A DNA stretch of 64,000 nt, taken from the NCBI GenBank assembly GCA_018499965.2, contig JAHBAS020000006.1, forward strand, positions 1 to 64,000, written 5' to 3'. Made by a program: the position numbers and the translations under genes. Source of the DNA: Candidatus Uhrbacteria bacterium (lineage in GTDB: Bacteria > Patescibacteriota > Patescibacteriia > 2-12-FULL-60-25). The notes under the pieces were generated by a model. The model saw nothing but the letters and a program-made list of their open reading frames with translations. It searched no databases and was not told where the DNA came from. How positions within the stretch are numbered: the stretch's first letter is position 1; each line of letters opens with the position of its first letter. This document shows positions 10,330 through 20,523 of this stretch, in pieces.

Positions 10330-10431
10330 GGAGCGTATGGACGACGGCGCTGCTGGTTGCATTGTTTCTGAATCCATGAAGATGGCGTAGGAATACGCCG
10401 TCTTTTTCGTCACTCTATAATCTAAAATACT

Positions 10432-12513
10432 ATGCCACGAGAATACTCCCTCGAACTTACCCGAAACTTCGGGATCATCGCTCACATCGACGCCGGAAAA
10501 ACGACGTGTTCTGAGCGCGTATTGTTCTACACCGGAAAGAAGCACAAGATCGGTGAAGTGCATGAAGGTGAAGCGACCATGGACTGGATGGAGCAGGAAC
10601 AGGAGCGCGGCATCACGATCACCTCTGCGGCAACGACCTGTTTTTGGAAAGGTCATCGCATGAACCTCATCGATACTCCGGGACACGTGGACTTCACGAT
10701 TGAAGTCGAACGTTCGCTTCGCGTGCTCGATGGCGCCGTGACCGTGTTCGATGGCGTGGCTGGTGTGGAACCACAATCGGAAACCGTGTGGCGTCAGGCG
10801 GACAAGTACAATGTGCCTCGCATGTGTTTCGTGAACAAGCTCGATCGCACGGGTGCGGATTTCGAAAAGGACGTGCAGTCGATCCGTACGCGTCTTACGA
10901 AGCGCGCTTATCCGATCCAGCTCCCAGTCGGATCCGAAGCGAACTTCAAGGGCATCATCGACCTCATCACGATGCGCACCTACATGTATCAGGATGAACT
11001 CGGTCAGGTGATCACGGATGAAGAAATCCCAGCAGATTTGCGCGAGCATGCAGACGCAAAGCGCGCAGAGTTCCTCGAAGCGCTTTCGGAAACGGATGAA
11101 GTGCTCATGAACAAGTATCTCGCTGGTGAAACGTTGACGGTCGATGAAATCAAGAAGTCGCTCCGAAAAGCTGTTATCTCGAACCAGTTGATTCCGGTCT
11201 TGTTGGGATCTGCATTGAAGAACAAGGGCGTTCAGATGTTGCTCGACGCGATCGTGGATTACCTCCCAAGTCCGCTCGATGTTCCTCCGGTTCCTGGCCA
11301 CGCCATTGATGATGAAACCGTGCTCATGGAACGTCATGCGTCCGACGAAGAGCCGTTTACAGCACTCGCGTTCAAAGTGATGACCGATCCGTACGTCGGA
11401 AAGCTCATCTTCTTCCGCGTATACGCCGGAAAGATTTCCGCAGGTTCATACGTGTTGAACGCGACGACGGGTGAGCGTGAACGCTTGAGCCGTATCGTGC
11501 GAATGCACGCCAACTCGCGTGAAGAAGTGCAGGAAGTGTTCGCGGGTGAAATCGCGGCTGCGGTCGGATTGAAAGGAACGTTCACTGGCCACACGCTCTG
11601 CGATGAAAAGAACGGCATCGTGCTCGAAAGCATCAAGGCGCCAGAGCCGGTGATCTCCATTGCCATCGAACCGAAGACCAAGGCTGACCAGGATAAGATG
11701 GGTATCGCGCTCCAGAAGCTCGCCGAAGAAGATCCATCCTTCCGTGTTCATACGGATGAAGAAACGCTCCAGACGATCATCGAAGGTATGGGTGAACTTC
11801 ACCTTGATATCATCGTGGACCGCATGAAGCGCGAGTTCCAGGTGGAAGCGAATGTCGGTAAGCCACAGGTCGCCTACCGTGAAACGATTACGGGTGAAGC
11901 GGAAGCCGAAGGGAAATTCGTCCGTCAGTCCGGCGGTCGCGGTCAGTACGGTCACTGCCACCTCCGCGTGAAGCCACGCGAGAGCGGTGCCGGATACGAA
12001 TTCATCGACGAAGTGAAGGGCGGCGCGATTCCTCGCGAATACATCCCAGCCGTGAACAAGGGTGTTCAGGAAGCTATGACACGCGGTGTGCTCGCCGGAT
12101 ATCCGTTGCAGGATGTTTCCGTAACGCTCGATGATGGTTCGTTCCACGAAGTCGACTCTTCCGAAGCCGCTTTCAAGATCGCGGGTTCCATGGCATTCCA
12201 GGAAGCCACGCGTCGCGCAGGTCTCGTGCTCCTCGAACCAACGATGAAACTCGAAGTCGTCACGCCGGAAGAATTCATGGGAGACGTGATCGGCGACTTG
12301 AACTCCCGTCGCGGTCAGGTGCAGGAAATGACAGAGCGCATGGGTATGAAGATCATCGTCGCCCTCGTTCCGCTCGCGGAAATGTTCGGCTACGTCACGT
12401 CGCTCCGATCCCTTTCCCAGGGCCGTGCATCTTCCACCATGGAATTTGATCACTACGCCCCAACTCCACGCAACGTCGCAGACGCGATCATCGAAGGTCG
12501 CAATAAGAAATAG
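10432..12513 (+). CDS. fusA: elongation factor G
   Basis: [57 protein letters not shown]. Confidence 0.98.
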   Translation: MPREYSLELTRNFGIIAHIDAGKTTCSERVLFYTGKKHKIGEVHEGEATMDWMEQEQERGITITSAATTCFWKGHRMNLIDTPGHVDFTIEVERSLRVLDGAVTVFDGVAGVEPQSETVWRQADKYNVPRMCFVNKLDRTGADFEKDVQSIRTRLTKRAYPIQLPVGSEANFKGIIDLITMRTYMYQDELGQVITDEEIPADLREHADAKRAEFLEALSETDEVLMNKYLAGETLTVDEIKKSLRKAVISNQLIPVLLGSALKNKGVQMLLDAIVDYLPSPLDVPPVPGHAIDDETVLMERHASDEEPFTALAFKVMTDPYVGKLIFFRVYAGKISAGSYVLNATTGERERLSRIVRMHANSREEVQEVFAGEIAAAVGLKGTFTGHTLCDEKNGIVLESIKAPEPVISIAIEPKTKADQDKMGIALQKLAEEDPSFRVHTDEETLQTIIEGMGELHLDIIVDRMKREFQVEANVGKPQVAYRETITGEAEAEGKFVRQSGGRGQYGHCHLRVKPRESGAGYEFIDEVKGGAIPREYIPAVNKGVQEAMTRGVLAGYPLQDVSVTLDDGSFHEVDSSEAAFKIAGSMAFQEATRRAGLVLLEPTMKLEVVTPEEFMGDVIGDLNSRRGQVQEMTERMGMKIIVALVPLAEMFGYVTSLRSLSQGRASSTMEFDHYAPTPRNVADAIIEGRNKK

Positions 12514-12522
12514 ATTAGGTCC

Positions 12523-12587
12523 GTAGGGGCGAGGTCCCCTCGCCCTCTCAGCAAGAAAAAGCTCTCTCGGAAACGGGGGAGTTTTTC
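12523..12587 (+). repeat. intergenic terminator-cassette repeat, copy 2
   Basis: gtaggggcg...cctcgccctctcagcaagaaaaagctctctcggaaacgggggagttttt. Confidence 0.8.
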
Positions 12588-12722
12588 ATTGTCTAAACCA
12601 TGATTCTCAGGATTCATTCTGCCATGGTTGTTTTGAAAGAATAGTATAAGCCATTGCTCAGACATTGTTTTTTTTCTGCTCCAAATATATGCTTCTTAAA
12701 TATTCTCCTAATAATAAAAAAT

Positions 12723-12926
12723 ATGTCTTTTGAAAGTTCACCACAGAATGTAGAGGAGGCGGAGCGAAAGGCTTTTGAAATAGCAGGTAAGCTCGATGAA
12801 ATTTTTCTAGATACCAAATTTAGTGTGTTAGAGCATGCCATTCGCATGATGGGAGCAAATACAAGAGAAACCTTAAAATTGGCGCTTCTGAAGGCTGAAA
12901 GAGTAGCGATTGAAGCAGAGAAATAA
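12723..12926 (+). CDS. small hypothetical protein
   Basis: MSFESSPQNVEEAERKAFEIAGKLDEIFLDTKFSVLEHAIRMMGANTRETLKLALLKAERVAIEAEK. Confidence 0.5.
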   Translation: MSFESSPQNVEEAERKAFEIAGKLDEIFLDTKFSVLEHAIRMMGANTRETLKLALLKAERVAIEAEK

Positions 12927-12929
12927 TGC

Positions 12930-13066
12930 GTAGGGGCGTCCGTCTAGGCGGACTCGCCCTCGCAGCAAGAAAAAAACTCTCTCGGAAACGAGGGAGTTTT
13001 TGTTTGGGGGAGTGGGGAGAGGGTAGTGAGTGAGTTCCTCTCCCCACTACCCACTACCCTCTACCC
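12930..13066 (+). repeat. intergenic terminator-cassette repeat, copy 3
   Basis: gtaggggcgtccgtctaggcggactcgccctcgcagcaag...ctctctcggaaacgagggagtttttgtttgggg then gtggggagagg...cctctccccac. Confidence 0.85.
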
Positions 13067-13145
13067 ATTTTTGACGCTCATCCCGACGTTTGCTTAAATG
13101 CGTTCACGCAGACGTTCCTTCTTCGTAAAGAAAGGGTTTCGCATC

Positions 13146-13544
13146 ATGGATGTTTTGGCAACAGGTACGATCACGATCACGCGTCGTCCGAAAGGCGAAG
13201 CGCCTCAATGGGTTCGGCAGGCATGGGTAGGTCTCACACTTCCGTGTCATCCCTATGTAGGTTTTCCAGATGCAGGTCTTGACCGAGGCGTTGTCTCCGG
13301 TGCTCCTGTCGAACGCAATGATTACGGATTCAGCGTTCCACAAGCCGAAGCTATTTACGCCCTCGGAGCAGCGCGTCGATCAGAGGCGGCAAGATGGTGG
13401 AAGTCTCAGGGATTTCCACAACCAGGCCAATGCTTCGGGTTTTCGGAGGAATGCGTAGATCCAAAGTCTGTCAAAGGCGTTCAGCGTCAAGTGATCAGGC
13501 CTTATGAATCGCTTGATCATTGTGGAACCGCAGATAGGGATTGA
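13146..13544 (+). CDS. hypothetical protein
   Basis: MDVLATGTITITRRPKGEAPQWVRQAWVGLTLPCHPYVGF... ORF. Confidence 0.45.
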   Translation: MDVLATGTITITRRPKGEAPQWVRQAWVGLTLPCHPYVGFPDAGLDRGVVSGAPVERNDYGFSVPQAEAIYALGAARRSEAARWWKSQGFPQPGQCFGFSEECVDPKSVKGVQRQVIRPYESLDHCGTADRD

Positions 13545-13662
13545 GGATGAGAGGAGTTGCTTCCACCTACCGAGCCAGGTCGGCTCAACTTGACGGAGGT
13601 CAAAAATTCAGCTATTCTTGATCTCATCAGTCTTGCGGATGGTCCTAGAAAGGAGCACCTTG

Positions 13663-13920
13663 ATGTTTCAACAGAATACGGCATTCACGTCGTTCAGCTC
13701 GCGAGGAGATCAGGTTGAGGTTTTTGCTCAGGATTTCTCTAGTGGTCTCGATACTCCAACCGAACTCCTTGCGCATGCGCTTGCTACCAACGATTGGTGG
13801 ACGGCTCGATCTCTCATTTCCCGCATTCAAGCGGATGAAGATCTACGGGATCAATTCGATCCCGTACTACTGCAAGCGGCTGAGCAGGCATTGCAACACG
13901 GAGCGGCATCGCTCCAATAA
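13663..13920 (+). CDS. small hypothetical protein
   Basis: MFQQNTAFTSFSSRGDQVEVFAQDF... preceded by aaaggagcacctt (SD). Confidence 0.5.
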   Translation: MFQQNTAFTSFSSRGDQVEVFAQDFSSGLDTPTELLAHALATNDWWTARSLISRIQADEDLRDQFDPVLLQAAEQALQHGAASLQ

Positions 13921-14139
13921 ACCCCTGTTTTTCAGGGGATTCTCCAGAGAAGGGTCTCGCGTGCCTACGACGCGGGACCCATTTTCTTTTTTTAGGGGAG
14001 TTAGGATGAGGTTCGGGGCTTCGCTCGACGCGATCGTGCAACGCTCTTGAGTGTGGAAAAAACGGCAGTCTGCCTATGGTATTGCTCATTCGAGCGGTAT
14101 ATACTAAAGTCATTCTTCACACACGTAAATTCATCCCCT

Positions 14140-14394
14140 ATGGCCATAAAATATACAGAATCTACAGGAGAAGACAGCAAGCCGAATGCGATTTTGGCCA
14201 TAGATAATGGCGACCTACAGGCTCTAAAAGAGGTGATGGAAACATACAACTTCATTGATCAGCAAGCATTATTGCGCTACGCATTGGTATCTCTTTTGTC
14301 TTCGGAAGACAATACGTTGTATATTCGCGAAGATGGAAATATCGTCGCCATGAAAATTGCAGACTTGCTTGTAAAGAAAGCGGATAAGACCTAA
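14140..14394 (+). CDS. small hypothetical protein
   Basis: MAIKYTESTGEDSKPNAILAIDNGDLQALKEVMETYNFIDQQALLRYALVSLLSSEDNTLYIREDG... Confidence 0.55.
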   Translation: MAIKYTESTGEDSKPNAILAIDNGDLQALKEVMETYNFIDQQALLRYALVSLLSSEDNTLYIREDGNIVAMKIADLLVKKADKT

Positions 14395-14401
14395 ATCATC
14401 T

Positions 14402-14647
14402 ATGCCGTTAAAAAAGAAGTCGGCACTCCCGTCAGAGCTTGAAGGCGTAGCCTTTGCTCAAGACGTAACTGCTCTACAGGATCACGTAGATAAATGCTAT
14501 TCTTCAGAACGGTATAAGGAATTTCAAGAATCTGTTGAGCATATACTTGATCGTTATTTGAAGGGAAAGGTCGGTTGGGTCGCAGCTGTCTGGATTGTAA
14601 CTGTTGTCGGCGGGATGTTGCTACAAAAATTTGTAAAAATTTTTTAA
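14402..14647 (+). CDS. small hypothetical protein with C-terminal hydrophobic segment
   Basis: 81 aa; VGWVAAVWIVTVVGGMLLQKFV; 7 nt after the preceding ORF. Confidence 0.55.
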   Translation: MPLKKKSALPSELEGVAFAQDVTALQDHVDKCYSSERYKEFQESVEHILDRYLKGKVGWVAAVWIVTVVGGMLLQKFVKIF

Positions 14648-14763
14648 TCTAATCCCACTACTTCTGCTGATCGCATTTTACTCTCGATTGTGTCTTGAAG
14701 GGATGTGTGCGCTTCTATCCCCATCTTGTCAGTTAAAACCGAGCATGGTCTGATGTCTTTATT

Positions 14764-15108
14764 ATGAGTCTGACCTCTATCCTGGATACTGCCCGAAAAT
14801 TGGGCATTCCCGTCGTTATTACCAATGATCGAGGAGATGCTCCTCAGGTCGTCATGCCCTTTGAAGATTTTGCCTCGATGGTTGGTGTGAACCTTCAAAA
14901 GGAACGTAAACCTCGTTTAACTTCTATCCCGAAGACGAAAGACGAGGTTGTTCAGGCACTCGAAGATCTCAAGGAAGAGGGTCGTATCCCGGATGAAGAG
15001 ATGTTCGGCGTATCTTCTGAAGAGATCGTGAACCTTCCTCCGGAAGCGGATCGATTGCTCGAAGACCACTTCTATTTTGAGCCACTTGATGACAAAGAAA
15101 GCCCATAA
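14764..15108 (+). CDS. hypothetical acidic protein
   Basis: 114 aa ORF followed by a terminator hairpin. Confidence 0.55.
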   Translation: MSLTSILDTARKLGIPVVITNDRGDAPQVVMPFEDFASMVGVNLQKERKPRLTSIPKTKDEVVQALEDLKEEGRIPDEEMFGVSSEEIVNLPPEADRLLEDHFYFEPLDDKESP

Positions 15109-15128
15109 AACGGGGCTTTCTTTGTAAG
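15099..15128 (+). terminator. intrinsic terminator
   Basis: gaaagccc-ataaaac-ggggctttcttt. Confidence 0.65.
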
Positions 15129-15183
15129 ACAACTTATCTTTCCGTTTTTATTTTTCCGCTCTATTGAGGGCAGAATACGACCC

Positions 15184-15212
15184 TTGCGTTTCAGAATGAG
15201 TAGTGATATACT
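15184..15212 (+). promoter_or_regulatory. candidate tuf promoter
   Basis: TTGCGT-17 nt-TATACT. Confidence 0.5.
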
Positions 15213-15254
15213 CCTCCTACTTAATTGAAGCTCATATAATTCCCACGTATTCCT

Positions 15255-16445
15255 ATGGCGGAGAAATTTGAACGCAAAAAGCCGCACGTTAACGTCGGCA
15301 CTATTGGCCACGTTGACCACGGCAAGACTACTCTCACGGCTGCGATTGTGACCGTGCTTTCCCAGAAGGGTTTGGCACAGGCTCGCGGCGTGGACGCTTT
15401 TGATAAAGCGCCTGAATCCAAGGCTCGCGGTATTACGATCGCGACGGCTCACTGTGAATACGAGTCGGAGAATCGCCACTACGCGCACGTGGACTGTCCA
15501 GGACACGCGGACTACATCAAGAACATGATCACGGGTGCCGCCCAGATGGACGGTGCTATTCTCGTGGTTTCTGCAACAGATGGTCCAATGCCACAGACAG
15601 CTGAGCACATCCTTCTCGCTCGCCAGGTCGGCGTGCCAGAAATCGTTGTCTTCTTGAACAAAGTCGACATGGTTGATGATGCTGAATTGATCGACCTCGT
15701 GGAAGAAGAAATTCGCGAACTCCTCAACAAGCAGGAATTCGACGGTGCAAACGCCACCATCATCCGTGGTTCTGCATTGAAGGCGCTTCAGAATCCAAAC
15801 GACGAAGCCGCAACAAAGCCAATCTGGGATCTCATGGCCGCTCTTGATACGCGCATCCCAGAGCCAGTTCGTGATACGGATAAGCCATTCCTCATGCCAA
15901 TCGAAGACGTGTTCTCGATCGAAGGTCGTGGAACAGTGGCAACGGGCCGTATCGAACGTGGTATCGTGAAAATCAACGAAGAAGTTTCGATCGTTGGTCT
16001 CCGCGAGGAACCAATGAAGACGGTTGTGACCGGTATCGAAATGTTCAACAAGTCCCTTGACGAAGGTCGCGCTGGTGATAACGCCGGTTTGCTCCTCCGT
16101 GGTGTGAAGAAGGAAGACTTGGAGCGCGGTATGGTGCTCGCAAAGACGGGTTCCATCACCCCACACACAGAATTCGAAGCTCACGTATACGCCCTCACGA
16201 AGGAAGAAGGTGGACGCCACAAGCCATTCTTCAAGGGATACAAGCCACAGTTCTACATCCGAACAACGGATGTGACGGGTGAAGTGACGCTCGCAGCAGG
16301 AACGGAAATGGTCATGCCTGGCGACACCGCTGACATCACCGTCAAGCTCATCACTCCAGTTGCTATGGAAGAAAAGATGCGCTTTGCCATCCGCGAAGGT
16401 GGTAAGACCGTTGGTGCTGGTACCGTGACCAAAATCATCAAGTAA
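15255..16445 (+). CDS. tuf: elongation factor Tu
   Basis: [59 protein letters not shown]. Confidence 0.98.
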   Translation: MAEKFERKKPHVNVGTIGHVDHGKTTLTAAIVTVLSQKGLAQARGVDAFDKAPESKARGITIATAHCEYESENRHYAHVDCPGHADYIKNMITGAAQMDGAILVVSATDGPMPQTAEHILLARQVGVPEIVVFLNKVDMVDDAELIDLVEEEIRELLNKQEFDGANATIIRGSALKALQNPNDEAATKPIWDLMAALDTRIPEPVRDTDKPFLMPIEDVFSIEGRGTVATGRIERGIVKINEEVSIVGLREEPMKTVVTGIEMFNKSLDEGRAGDNAGLLLRGVKKEDLERGMVLAKTGSITPHTEFEAHVYALTKEEGGRHKPFFKGYKPQFYIRTTDVTGEVTLAAGTEMVMPGDTADITVKLITPVAMEEKMRFAIREGGKTVGAGTVTKIIK

Positions 16446-16459
16446 TCATTGAGCCGTCT

Positions 16460-16510
16460 CGGGGCGGCTACCTTTCCACCGATACATTCGGTTGAAGAGT
16501 AGCCGCCCCG
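16460..16510 (+). other. strong 12-bp stem-loop between tuf and rpsJ
   Basis: cggggcggctac ... gtagccgccccg perfect inverted repeat; no T-run follows. Confidence 0.75.
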
Positions 16511-16526
16511 GGCGGACGAAAATTCC

Positions 16527-16862
16527 ATGGCTGAAGCTAAGAAGGCGAAAAAAGAAGAAGCCCATCGCGTTCGCATCAAGATCCGCGCGTATGATCACAA
16601 GATCATCGATCAATCTACGCGTACGATCATTGATACGGCTGAACGCTCTGGTGCTCACGTGATCGGACCAGTGCCGCTCCCAACGGAAAAGAAGAAGTGG
16701 ACCGTGAACCGTTCCACCTTCGTTCACAAGGGTGCGCGCGAACAGTTCGAAATGCGTATTCACAAGCGGATCGTTGATATCCTCGATCCAAATGCGAAGA
16801 CCATCGAAGCCCTTACCAGTTTGAATCTTCCGGCAGGCGTCGACGTTGAAATCAAAATGTAG
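16527..16862 (+). CDS. rpsJ: 30S ribosomal protein S10
   Basis: [71 protein letters not shown]. Confidence 0.97.
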   Translation: MAEAKKAKKEEAHRVRIKIRAYDHKIIDQSTRTIIDTAERSGAHVIGPVPLPTEKKKWTVNRSTFVHKGAREQFEMRIHKRIVDILDPNAKTIEALTSLNLPAGVDVEIKM

Positions 16863-17254
16863 CAAAAACGTTCCTCCGTGGAACGATTCCCAAGGAGTAA
16901 GTTGCTTCTCTCGTATCGTTGATATGGATGAGAGAGATAACCATCGCAAGCGAATGTGATGCTAGGGCAGAACCTCCCTGTTGCGAAACGTTGTACGGAG
17001 TACAGACAAAAAGAAAAGACGATCATGAGGTGCGGTGCAATCCGCGTTTCATGATCACGCCTTGTTCGCTCCGAGGCCAGAGGATCGCGTCCCGAAAGAT
17101 ATCGGGGCGCAGTCCTCTGGCTTTTTCCGTGCCAAATGGTTCGGATGGGAGTTCAGGGTCGAAGGAATATTGCTTCTTTGCGAGCAAAACATCCTTCATC
17201 AAAGAGGGAATTCACTCACATCAAAAGAGACGTCCTCGAGAGAGGACCAATCCT
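16863..17254 (+). promoter_or_regulatory. structured 392-nt leader upstream of rplC
   Basis: Hairpins gatcatga/tcatgatc (17021-17056) and gccagagga...tcctctggc+TTTTT (17076-17126). Confidence 0.65.
17076..17126 (+). terminator. internal terminator/attenuator-like hairpin before rplC
   Basis: gccagaggatcgcgtcccg-aaagatat-cggggcgcagtcctctggc-ttttt. Confidence 0.7.
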
Positions 17255-17854
17255 ATGAAATTCATTCTTGGTCGAAAAATTGAGATGTCGCAGGTCTACC
17301 GTCCAGATGGGACGGTTGTTCCCGTGACGCTCGTCGAAGCCGGACCTTGCGTGGTTACGCAGGTGAAGACCGACGATCGTGATGGGTACTCAGCCGTTCA
17401 GCTTGGCTTCTCGCCACGCCGAACGATTTCCAAGCCTCAACAGGGGCATCTGAAAGATCTCCCAGCATTTTCGGTGTTACGCGAATTTCGCGTGAACGAA
17501 ACTCCATCCGTTAAGCGTGGAGATGCCGTTGATGCAACCGTATTTACGCCTGGTGACGCCATCCACGTAAGTGGAACGTCGAAGGGTCGTGGTTTCCAGG
17601 GCGTTGTTAAGCGCCACGGATTCCATGGACAGAAGCAAACGCACGGTCATAAAGACCAGGCGCGTGCACCAGGAAGTATCGGTGCCGGTGGTATTCAGCG
17701 CGTTTTTAAAGGGATGCGCATGGCTGGTCACATGGGTTCCGAGCGCATTACCGTTCAGAATCTCGAAGTGGTCGAAGTTCGTGATGGTGTCATTGCAATC
17801 AAGGGAGCGATTCCTGGCGCGCGAAACAGCGTGGTCGAAATCGTATCCGCGTAA
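17255..17854 (+). CDS. rplC: 50S ribosomal protein L3
   Basis: MKFILGRKIEMSQVYRPDGTVVPVTLVEAGPCVVTQVK...; GHMGSERITVQNLEVV; start moved from the ORF-track start. Confidence 0.96.
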   Translation: MKFILGRKIEMSQVYRPDGTVVPVTLVEAGPCVVTQVKTDDRDGYSAVQLGFSPRRTISKPQQGHLKDLPAFSVLREFRVNETPSVKRGDAVDATVFTPGDAIHVSGTSKGRGFQGVVKRHGFHGQKQTHGHKDQARAPGSIGAGGIQRVFKGMRMAGHMGSERITVQNLEVVEVRDGVIAIKGAIPGARNSVVEIVSA

Positions 17855-17859
17855 AACAT

Positions 17860-18489
17860 ATGCCTAAGGTATCTGTATACAACGTGCAGGGTAAAGTGGC
17901 TGGCGACATGGAATTGAACGCCGCGCATTTTGGCGTGGCCGTAAAGCCAAGTCTCATCCACGAAGCCGTTATCGCACAGGAAGCAAATGCTCGCCATCCG
18001 ATCGCACACACGAAGACGCGCGGTGAAGTTCGTGGAGGTGGTAAGAAACCATGGAAGCAGAAGGGAACTGGACGTGCCCGTCACGGGTCTATTCGTTCTC
18101 CGATCTGGGTCGGTGGTGGTATCACATTCGGTCCACGAAATGTCCGAAACTTCGGCGTGAAGATCAACCGCAAGGCCAAGAAGAAAGCATTGTTCATGGC
18201 ATTGTCGGACAAACTCGCTCACAGCAAATTGTTCGTCACGGAATCATTCAGCAATAACCCGATGAAGACCAAGGCTTTTGCCTCGTTCATCGCAAGTCTT
18301 CCAGAGAAGCGAACGACGTTGTACGTCATTCCGTCTTCCCGTCCGGAATTGGTTCGTGCTGCACGAAACTTGGATCAGGTGTTCGTGGTGACGGCAAATA
18401 GTTTGAACGTTGTTGATGTGATTCGTTACGATGCCATCGTGTTCGAAAAGGACGCGATCGGTGCCTTCGAAACACTCCACGCGGCATAA
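17860..18489 (+). CDS. rplD: 50S ribosomal protein L4
   Basis: HTKTRGEVRGGGKKPWKQKGTGRARHGSIRSPIWVGGGITFGP. Confidence 0.97.
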   Translation: MPKVSVYNVQGKVAGDMELNAAHFGVAVKPSLIHEAVIAQEANARHPIAHTKTRGEVRGGGKKPWKQKGTGRARHGSIRSPIWVGGGITFGPRNVRNFGVKINRKAKKKALFMALSDKLAHSKLFVTESFSNNPMKTKAFASFIASLPEKRTTLYVIPSSRPELVRAARNLDQVFVVTANSLNVVDVIRYDAIVFEKDAIGAFETLHAA

Positions 18490-18494
18490 TCTCT

Positions 18495-18893
18495 ATGGCA
18501 ATACTCGAACGATTAACCAAGAAGAAGGCGCCAGCCAAGAAGACGACCAAGGTTGTGAAGGAAGAGTCGTCGACAGAAGCGAAGGCGTCTGTTGCAAGTG
18601 CTCGTGCTGCGGATTTTGCAGGCGTGCTCTTGAAGCCGCATGTCAGCGAAAAGGCTGCCATGAAGGCCGATAAGGGAGTGTACATCTTTGATGTCCCTGT
18701 CAGTGTCAATAAAGTTGAAGTGCGCAAAGCGGTTGAAGCGATCTACGGCGTGAAGGTTCTTGCGGTTCGCACGCAGCGTGGAATCGGAAAAGTTGTCCGC
18801 CGCGGTCGAACGGCTGGTCGACGCAATGCCTGGAAGAAGGCGTTGGTTGAATTGAAGCCGGGTCAAACATTGTCCCTCATTGAGGGCGTCTAA
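18495..18893 (+). CDS. rplW: 50S ribosomal protein L23 (extended N-terminus)
   Basis: LLKPHVSEKAAMKADKGVYIFDVPVSVNKVEVRKAVEAIYGVKVLAVRT. Confidence 0.95.
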   Translation: MAILERLTKKKAPAKKTTKVVKEESSTEAKASVASARAADFAGVLLKPHVSEKAAMKADKGVYIFDVPVSVNKVEVRKAVEAIYGVKVLAVRTQRGIGKVVRRGRTAGRRNAWKKALVELKPGQTLSLIEGV

Positions 18894-18898
18894 GGAAT

Positions 18899-19747
18899 AT
18901 GCCGATTAAGATTTATCGTCCTACAACAAACGCGCGACGGAATTCATCCGTTCAGGATTTTTCTGATATCACGCGCACGACGCCAGAGAAGTCTCTCATC
19001 GTCGCAAAGCATCAGAAGGCCGGACGAAACAGCTATGGCCGCATCACGGTTCGTCATCGTGGCGCAGGAAATAAGCGTTATATCCGCCAGGTGGACTTCC
19101 GTCGTGAGAAGTACGACATTCCGGCAAAGATCGATTCCATCGAATACGATCCAAACCGAGGCGCTCGTCTCGCTCTCCTCGTCTACGCGGATGGAGAGAA
19201 GCGATACATCATCGCCCCACAGGGAGTAAAGGTTGGCGATGTGGTGCTTTCCACCAAAACGCAGAAGATCGAAGTGGTTCCGGGTAACCGCGTTCCGCTC
19301 GAACATTTGCCTGTTGGTATTTTCGTCCATTCCGTAGAGCTTCAGCCTGGAAAGGGTGGACAGATCGGACATGGCGCTGGTGCTAGTATTCAGATCATGG
19401 CCATTGAAGGACAGTACGCCACGTTGAAGCTCCCATCCGGTGAGGTTCGTATGGTGCCGAAGTCCTGCTCTGCAACGGTTGGTGCCGTGTCGAACCCAGA
19501 TTGGCGCTTGATTCGTTGGGGAAAAGCTGGTCGAACTCGCCACCGCAATATCCGTCCTACGGTTCGCGGTAAGGTGATGAACCCGGTTGATCACCCGCAT
19601 GGCGGAGGTGAAGGTCGAAACCCGATCGGTTTGAAACGACCGAAGACCCCATGGGGTCGCCCTGCTCTTGGTGTGAAGACGCGAAAGCGCAAGCATCAAA
19701 CGAACACGTTGATTATTCAGCGTCGCAAGAACAAGAATAAGCGCTAA
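18899..19747 (+). CDS. rplB: 50S ribosomal protein L2
   Basis: [46 protein letters not shown]. Confidence 0.98.
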   Translation: MPIKIYRPTTNARRNSSVQDFSDITRTTPEKSLIVAKHQKAGRNSYGRITVRHRGAGNKRYIRQVDFRREKYDIPAKIDSIEYDPNRGARLALLVYADGEKRYIIAPQGVKVGDVVLSTKTQKIEVVPGNRVPLEHLPVGIFVHSVELQPGKGGQIGHGAGASIQIMAIEGQYATLKLPSGEVRMVPKSCSATVGAVSNPDWRLIRWGKAGRTRHRNIRPTVRGKVMNPVDHPHGGGEGRNPIGLKRPKTPWGRPALGVKTRKRKHQTNTLIIQRRKNKNKR

Positions 19748-19752
19748 ATGAT

Positions 19753-20055
19753 ATGTCTCGTAGTCTTAAAAAAGGTCCATACGTGGACGCGAAACTCATG
19801 AAGAAGGTGTCCAAGCTCGCACCTGGCGATAAAACGCCAATCAAGACTTGGGCCCGCGCCTCTACCATTACTCCGGAAATGGTTGGATTCGTGTTCGGTA
19901 TCCATAACGGAAAGCAGCACATCCCTGTCGTGGTGACAGAAAACATGGTTGGTCATAAGCTTGGTGAATTTTCGCCAACGCGTAAGTTCACTCGCCACGG
20001 TGGAAAGATGATGAAGGAGCTTGAGCAGAAGACCACCCAGTCACCAACGACCTAA
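19753..20055 (+). CDS. rpsS: 30S ribosomal protein S19
   Basis: [19 protein letters not shown]...[27 protein letters not shown]. Confidence 0.97.
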   Translation: MSRSLKKGPYVDAKLMKKVSKLAPGDKTPIKTWARASTITPEMVGFVFGIHNGKQHIPVVVTENMVGHKLGEFSPTRKFTRHGGKMMKELEQKTTQSPTT

Positions 20056-20057
20056 GT

Positions 20058-20519
20058 ATGCAAGTATACGCACGACTTCGTCAGTTACGCATGGCGCCCC
20101 GCAAGGTGCGGCTCGTTGCTGACCTCATCCGCGGATGTACCGTGGAAGGGGCAGTGAATCAGCTCGCGTTTTGCGACAAGGCAGCTGCAGAGCCTCTCAC
20201 AAAACTTGTGAAGAGCGCTGCCGCAAATGCGGAACATAATTTTCAGGCGGATCTCTCCACGCTTCGCGTGGCGAAGATCACCGTTGATGGTGGTCCAACG
20301 CTGGGTCGATGGCGCGCTCGCGCCTATGGCCGCGCAGCGCCGATCCGAAAGCGTTCTTCGCACATCACTTTGGTGTTGAGCGATGAATCGGTGGTTGATG
20401 TCCATGCCCCACGCGCTCGTCGCGGTGCGGTCAAGGCATCGAAGCCAGCTTCGGCTCCAGCCGTAGCCAAGAGTCCAAAGAAGAAAGCCTCTGGCGTAAA
20501 GAAGGCGAAAGCCAACTAG
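20058..20519 (+). CDS. rplV: 50S ribosomal protein L22 (C-terminal extension)
   Basis: MAPRKVRLVADLIRG; GPTLGRWRARAYGRAAPIRKRSSHITLVL. Confidence 0.96.
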   Translation: MQVYARLRQLRMAPRKVRLVADLIRGCTVEGAVNQLAFCDKAAAEPLTKLVKSAAANAEHNFQADLSTLRVAKITVDGGPTLGRWRARAYGRAAPIRKRSSHITLVLSDESVVDVHAPRARRGAVKASKPASAPAVAKSPKKKASGVKKAKAN

Positions 20520-20523
20520 TCCT

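Noticed and set aside
10234-12453. Long minus-strand ORFs opposite fusA (10234-11337, 11446-12453)
   Set aside because: Shadow ORFs of a highly conserved gene; low-complexity His/Arg composition and no family motifs.
15072-16220. 382-aa minus-strand ORF opposite tuf
   Set aside because: Antisense shadow of EF-Tu.
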